Positions 61,416 to 64,000 of a stretch of 64,000 nt of DNA are shown one piece after another. The stretch is from Massilia glaciei. GTDB lineage: Bacteria; Pseudomonadota; Gammaproteobacteria; Burkholderiales; Burkholderiaceae_D. A program made the position numbers and the translations under genes. Under the pieces are notes generated by a model. That model was not told the origin of the DNA, did no database searches, and saw nothing but the letters and a program-made list of their open reading frames with translations. Numbering within the stretch: position 1 is the first letter of the stretch; each line of letters starts with the position of its first letter. The stretch spans positions 40,366-104,365 of the forward strand of contig NZ_PXWF02000310.1 in the NCBI RefSeq assembly GCF_003011895.2, written 5' to 3'.

Positions 61416-63080
61416 ATGGCAAACGACCTCGACATGACCTCGCCGGCCCCGTCCGACACCCCAGAGAGCACCGGCCACAAGCCGGCCGCCGCGATCGCGC
61501 GCGAGGTGGCGCGCCGGCGCACCTTCGGCATCATCTCGCACCCGGACGCGGGCAAGACCACGCTGACCGAGAAGCTGCTGCTGTTCTCGGGCGCGATCCA
61601 GCTCGCCGGCACCGTCAAGGCGCGCAAGAGCGGGCGCCACGCGACGTCCGACTGGATGGAGATCGAAAAGCAGCGCGGCATCTCGGTGGCCAGCTCGGTG
61701 ATGCAGTTCGAGCACCGCGACCACGTGATCAACCTGCTCGACACCCCGGGCCACCAGGACTTTTCCGAGGACACCTACCGCGTGCTCACGGCGGTCGACT
61801 CGGCCCTGATGGTGATCGACGCGGCCAAGGGGGTCGAGGCCCAGACCATCAAGCTGCTGGCCGTGTGCCGCATGCGCGACACCCCGATCGTGACCTTCAT
61901 GAACAAGCTCGACCGCGAATGCCGCGATCCGCTCGAGCTGCTCGACGAGCTCGAATCGGTGCTCAAGATCGAATGCGCGCCGGTGACCTGGCCGATCGGC
62001 ATGGGCAAGAACTTCCGCGGCGTGTACCACCTGCTGCGCGACGAGATCATGCTGTTCAAGGCCGGCGACGAGAAGGCCGAGCAGGCCTTCGAGGTGGTCA
62101 AGGGGATCGACAACCCGCGCCTGTCGGCCATGTTCCCGCTCGAGATCGAGCAGCTCAAGATGGAGGTCGAGCTGGTGCACGGGGCCTCGCACCGGTTCGA
62201 CCTCGAACGCTTCCTGGCCGGGATCCAGACCCCGGTGTTCTTCGGCTCGGCGATCAACAACTTCGGGGTGCGCGAGATCCTCTCGGCGCTGGTCGACTGG
62301 GCCCCGGCGCCGCGCGCGCGCGACGCCACCGTGCGCGTGGTCGCGCCGGCGGAGCAGCCGTTCTCGGGCTTCGTGTTCAAGATCCAGGCCAACATGGACC
62401 CGGCCCACCGCGACCGCATCGCGTTCCTGCGCGTGTGCTCGGGGCGCTTCGAGCGCGGCATGAAGGTCAAGCACCTGCGGCTCGGGCGCGAGATCAAGGT
62501 GTCGTCGGTGGTGACCTTCATGGCGTCCTCGCGCGAGCAGGTCGAGGAGGCCTTTGCTGGCGACATCATCGGCCTGCCGAACCACGGCAACATGCAGATC
62601 GGCGACAGCTTCTCCGAGGGCGAGATGCTGCAGTTCACCGGCATCCCGTACTTCGCGCCGGACTTCTTCCGCTCGGTGCGCATCCGCAACCCGCTCAAAA
62701 TCAAGCAGCTGCACAAGGGCCTGCAGCAACTCGGCGAGGAGGGCGCGGTGCAGGTGTTCAAGCCGGTCCAGGGCGGCGAGCTGGTGCTCGGCGCGGTCGG
62801 GGTGCTGCAGTTCGAGGTGGTGGCCAGCCGCCTGCTCAACGAGTACGGGGTCGACGCCGTGTTCGAGGGCACCAGCATCAGCAGCGCGCGCTGGGTCAGC
62901 GGCGACGACAAGCGGGTGCTGGCCGACTTCGAGGCCGCGCTCGGCCACAACGTGGCCTACGACGCGGCCGGCAACCTGGCCTACCTGGCCACCTCCAACG
63001 TCAACCTGCGCCTGACCGAGGAGCGCTGGCCCAAGCTGGTGTTCCACGCCACGCGCGAGCACGCCGTCAGGCTGGCCTGA
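61416..63080 (+). CDS. prfC: Peptide chain release factor 3 (RF3)
   Basis: A 554-residue GTPase. G1 [13 protein letters not shown], the switch region [12 protein letters not shown]3 [33 protein letters not shown] and G4 NKLD are present, followed by domains 2 and 3 ([42 protein letters not shown]). It recycles RF1/RF2 from the ribosome. It has about 25 extra residues at the N-terminus ([19 protein letters not shown]...) compared with short homologues. The 3' end overlaps the convergent GGDEF-EAL gene by 14 bases. Confidence 0.96.
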   Translation: MANDLDMTSPAPSDTPESTGHKPAAAIAREVARRRTFGIISHPDAGKTTLTEKLLLFSGAIQLAGTVKARKSGRHATSDWMEIEKQRGISVASSVMQFEHRDHVINLLDTPGHQDFSEDTYRVLTAVDSALMVIDAAKGVEAQTIKLLAVCRMRDTPIVTFMNKLDRECRDPLELLDELESVLKIECAPVTWPIGMGKNFRGVYHLLRDEIMLFKAGDEKAEQAFEVVKGIDNPRLSAMFPLEIEQLKMEVELVHGASHRFDLERFLAGIQTPVFFGSAINNFGVREILSALVDWAPAPRARDATVRVVAPAEQPFSGFVFKIQANMDPAHRDRIAFLRVCSGRFERGMKVKHLRLGREIKVSSVVTFMASSREQVEEAFAGDIIGLPNHGNMQIGDSFSEGEMLQFTGIPYFAPDFFRSVRIRNPLKIKQLHKGLQQLGEEGAVQVFKPVQGGELVLGAVGVLQFEVVASRLLNEYGVDAVFEGTSISSARWVSGDDKRVLADFEAALGHNVAYDAAGNLAYLATSNVNLRLTEERWPKLVFHATREHAVRLA

Positions 63081-64000
63081 CGGCCCCGGCGGGGGCGGGC
63101 GCCGGCGCGGCCGGCGGCCACTGCCCGCGCCGCTCGCGCAGCAGCGCCGTCAGCTCGCCGGCCGCCATCGGCCGCGCGAAATAGAAGCCCTGCACGATGT
63201 CGCAGCCGGCGCCGCGCAAAAAATCGAGCTGGGCGCGCGTCTCGACGCCCTCGGCCACCACCGTCATGCCCAGGCTGTGCGCCATCGCGATGATCGCCGT
63301 GGCGATCGGCTCGCCGTCGCCGGGCACGTCGCGCACGAAGCTGCGGTCGATCTTGAGCTGGTCGATCGGGAACCGCTTGAGGTAGGCCATCGACGAGTAG
63401 CCGGTGCCGAAGTCGTCGATCGAGAGGTGGATGCCGGCGTTCTGGAAGCGCTGCATCAGGTCGACATTGGCGTTCACGTTCTCCATCAGCACGCCCTCGG
63501 TGATTTCGAGTTCGAGCAGGCCGGCCGGCAGCTTCGACTCGCGCAGCGCCGCGCTGATGTCGTCCATCAGGGACGCCTCGCGCGCCTGGCGCGCCGACAG
63601 GTTGACCGCCACGTGTTCGATGGTGTCGAGCAGGCCGAGCCCGCGCCAGGCGGCGGCCTGGCGGCAGGCCGTCTGCAGCACCCAGCGCCCGAGCGCGACG
63701 ATGAAGCCGCTCTCCTCGGCCACCGGGATGAATTCGGACGGGCCCACGTGGCCCAGTTCCGGGCAGTGCCAGCGCGCCAGCGCCTCGACCCCGACCACGC
63801 GCCCGCTGGCCAGTTCGATCTGCGGCTGGTAGTGCAGCCGCAGCTCGCCCTCGGCCAGCGCGCGGCGCAGGTTGGCCTCGATCTTCATGCGCTTCTGGGC
63901 GCGCCGCTCCATCTCCGGGTCGAACAGCGCGAACCGGTTCTTGCCGCCGGCCTTGGCGTGGTACATGGCGCTGTCGGCGCTGCGGGTGAGGGTGCGCGCG
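63067..64000 (-). CDS. GGDEF-EAL protein, C-terminal part (truncated by the window edge)
   Basis: About 311 residues are visible. The right edge shows the end of a GGDEF domain ([26 protein letters not shown]), followed by a complete EAL domain. It has the EAL signature [54 protein letters not shown] and [12 protein letters not shown], so it should be an active cyclic-di-GMP phosphodiesterase. The C-terminus is a Pro/Ala tail. The upstream sensor domains and the GGDEF active site are outside the window. It converges on prfC with a 14-base overlap. Confidence 0.93.
   Translation of the reverse strand, partial: ARTLTRSADSAMYHAKAGGKNRFALFDPEMERRAQKRMKIEANLRRALAEGELRLHYQPQIELASGRVVGVEALARWHCPELGHVGPSEFIPVAEESGFIVALGRWVLQTACRQAAAWRGLGLLDTIEHVAVNLSARQAREASLMDDISAALRESKLPAGLLELEITEGVLMENVNANVDLMQRFQNAGIHLSIDDFGTGYSSMAYLKRFPIDQLKIDRSFVRDVPGDGEPIATAIIAMAHSLGMTVVAEGVETRAQLDFLRGAGCDIVQGFYFARPMAAGELTALLRERRGQWPPAAPAPAPAGAVRPA

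Overview
The window looks like chromosomal DNA from a high-GC betaproteobacterium of the Oxalobacteraceae (Massilia / Telluria / Janthinobacterium type). This is inferred from gene content and order: thrS-infC-rpmI-rplT-pheS-pheT-ihfA-merR, a minor-pilin/pilY1 operon, an aryl polyene cluster, GGDEF/EAL and PAS signalling proteins, and relA with a dead hydrolase domain. There is no rRNA operon, insertion sequence, integrase or CRISPR array. One tRNA (Val, GAC) is present.

Layout. 1-11145: the right-hand part of an aryl polyene (APE, xanthomonadin-like pigment) cluster. It runs from a truncated acyltransferase through ammonia-lyase, thioesterase, LolA-like carrier, MMPL exporter, FAD enzyme, DUF3261-like lipoprotein, ketosynthase, dehydratase, ketoreductase, second ketosynthase and phosphopantetheinyl transferase. 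Almost all genes overlap by 4-23 bases. 11157-20541: housekeeping and carbon metabolism: YjdM, a frameshifted NudK, a PAS-LuxR regulator divergent from scoAB, a lipoprotein, a BlaI / M56-TonB pair, DctA, 3-hydroxybutyrate dehydrogenase and an alpha/beta hydrolase. Together scoAB, bdhA and dctA suggest use of ketone bodies, PHB breakdown products and C4 acids. 20584-25646: RidA, RelA, then an MlaE-MlaD-lipoprotein set without its ATPase. 26035-32467: a LytS/LytTR two-component pair, a seven-domain hybrid kinase and a thioredoxin-reductase-like flavoprotein. 32649-37817: an ABC export operon (ATPase, double-length adaptor, lipoprotein adaptor, MacB/FtsX-type permease). 37818-38552: a repeat-rich gap. 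38553-47955: CDF metal exporter, tRNA-Val and the translation operon from thrS to ihfA and a MerR regulator. 48192-53900: two further two-component pairs and a Crp/Fnr regulator. 54016-61203: pilE-fimT-pilV-pilW-pilX-pilY1 on the minus strand. 61416-64000: prfC and the C-terminal part of a GGDEF-EAL protein.

Most interesting signals. (1) At five unrelated gene ends, repetitive DNA begins exactly at the stop codon: tandem units of 6, 8, 15 and 28 bp whose first three bases are the stop, plus an inverted-repeat element that supplies a TAG. (2) A 15-codon leader ORF rich in threonine codons, followed by an intrinsic terminator, sits upstream of thrS and looks like ribosome-mediated attenuation. 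(3) The ABC export operon has three adaptor modules for one permease, two of them fused. (4) A palindromic element with a terminator-like structure lies inside the infC-rpmI gap. (5) infC appears to start at AUA. (6) nudK carries a one-base frameshift in an A-run. All functional calls come from reading motifs in the translated sequence; no database search was run.
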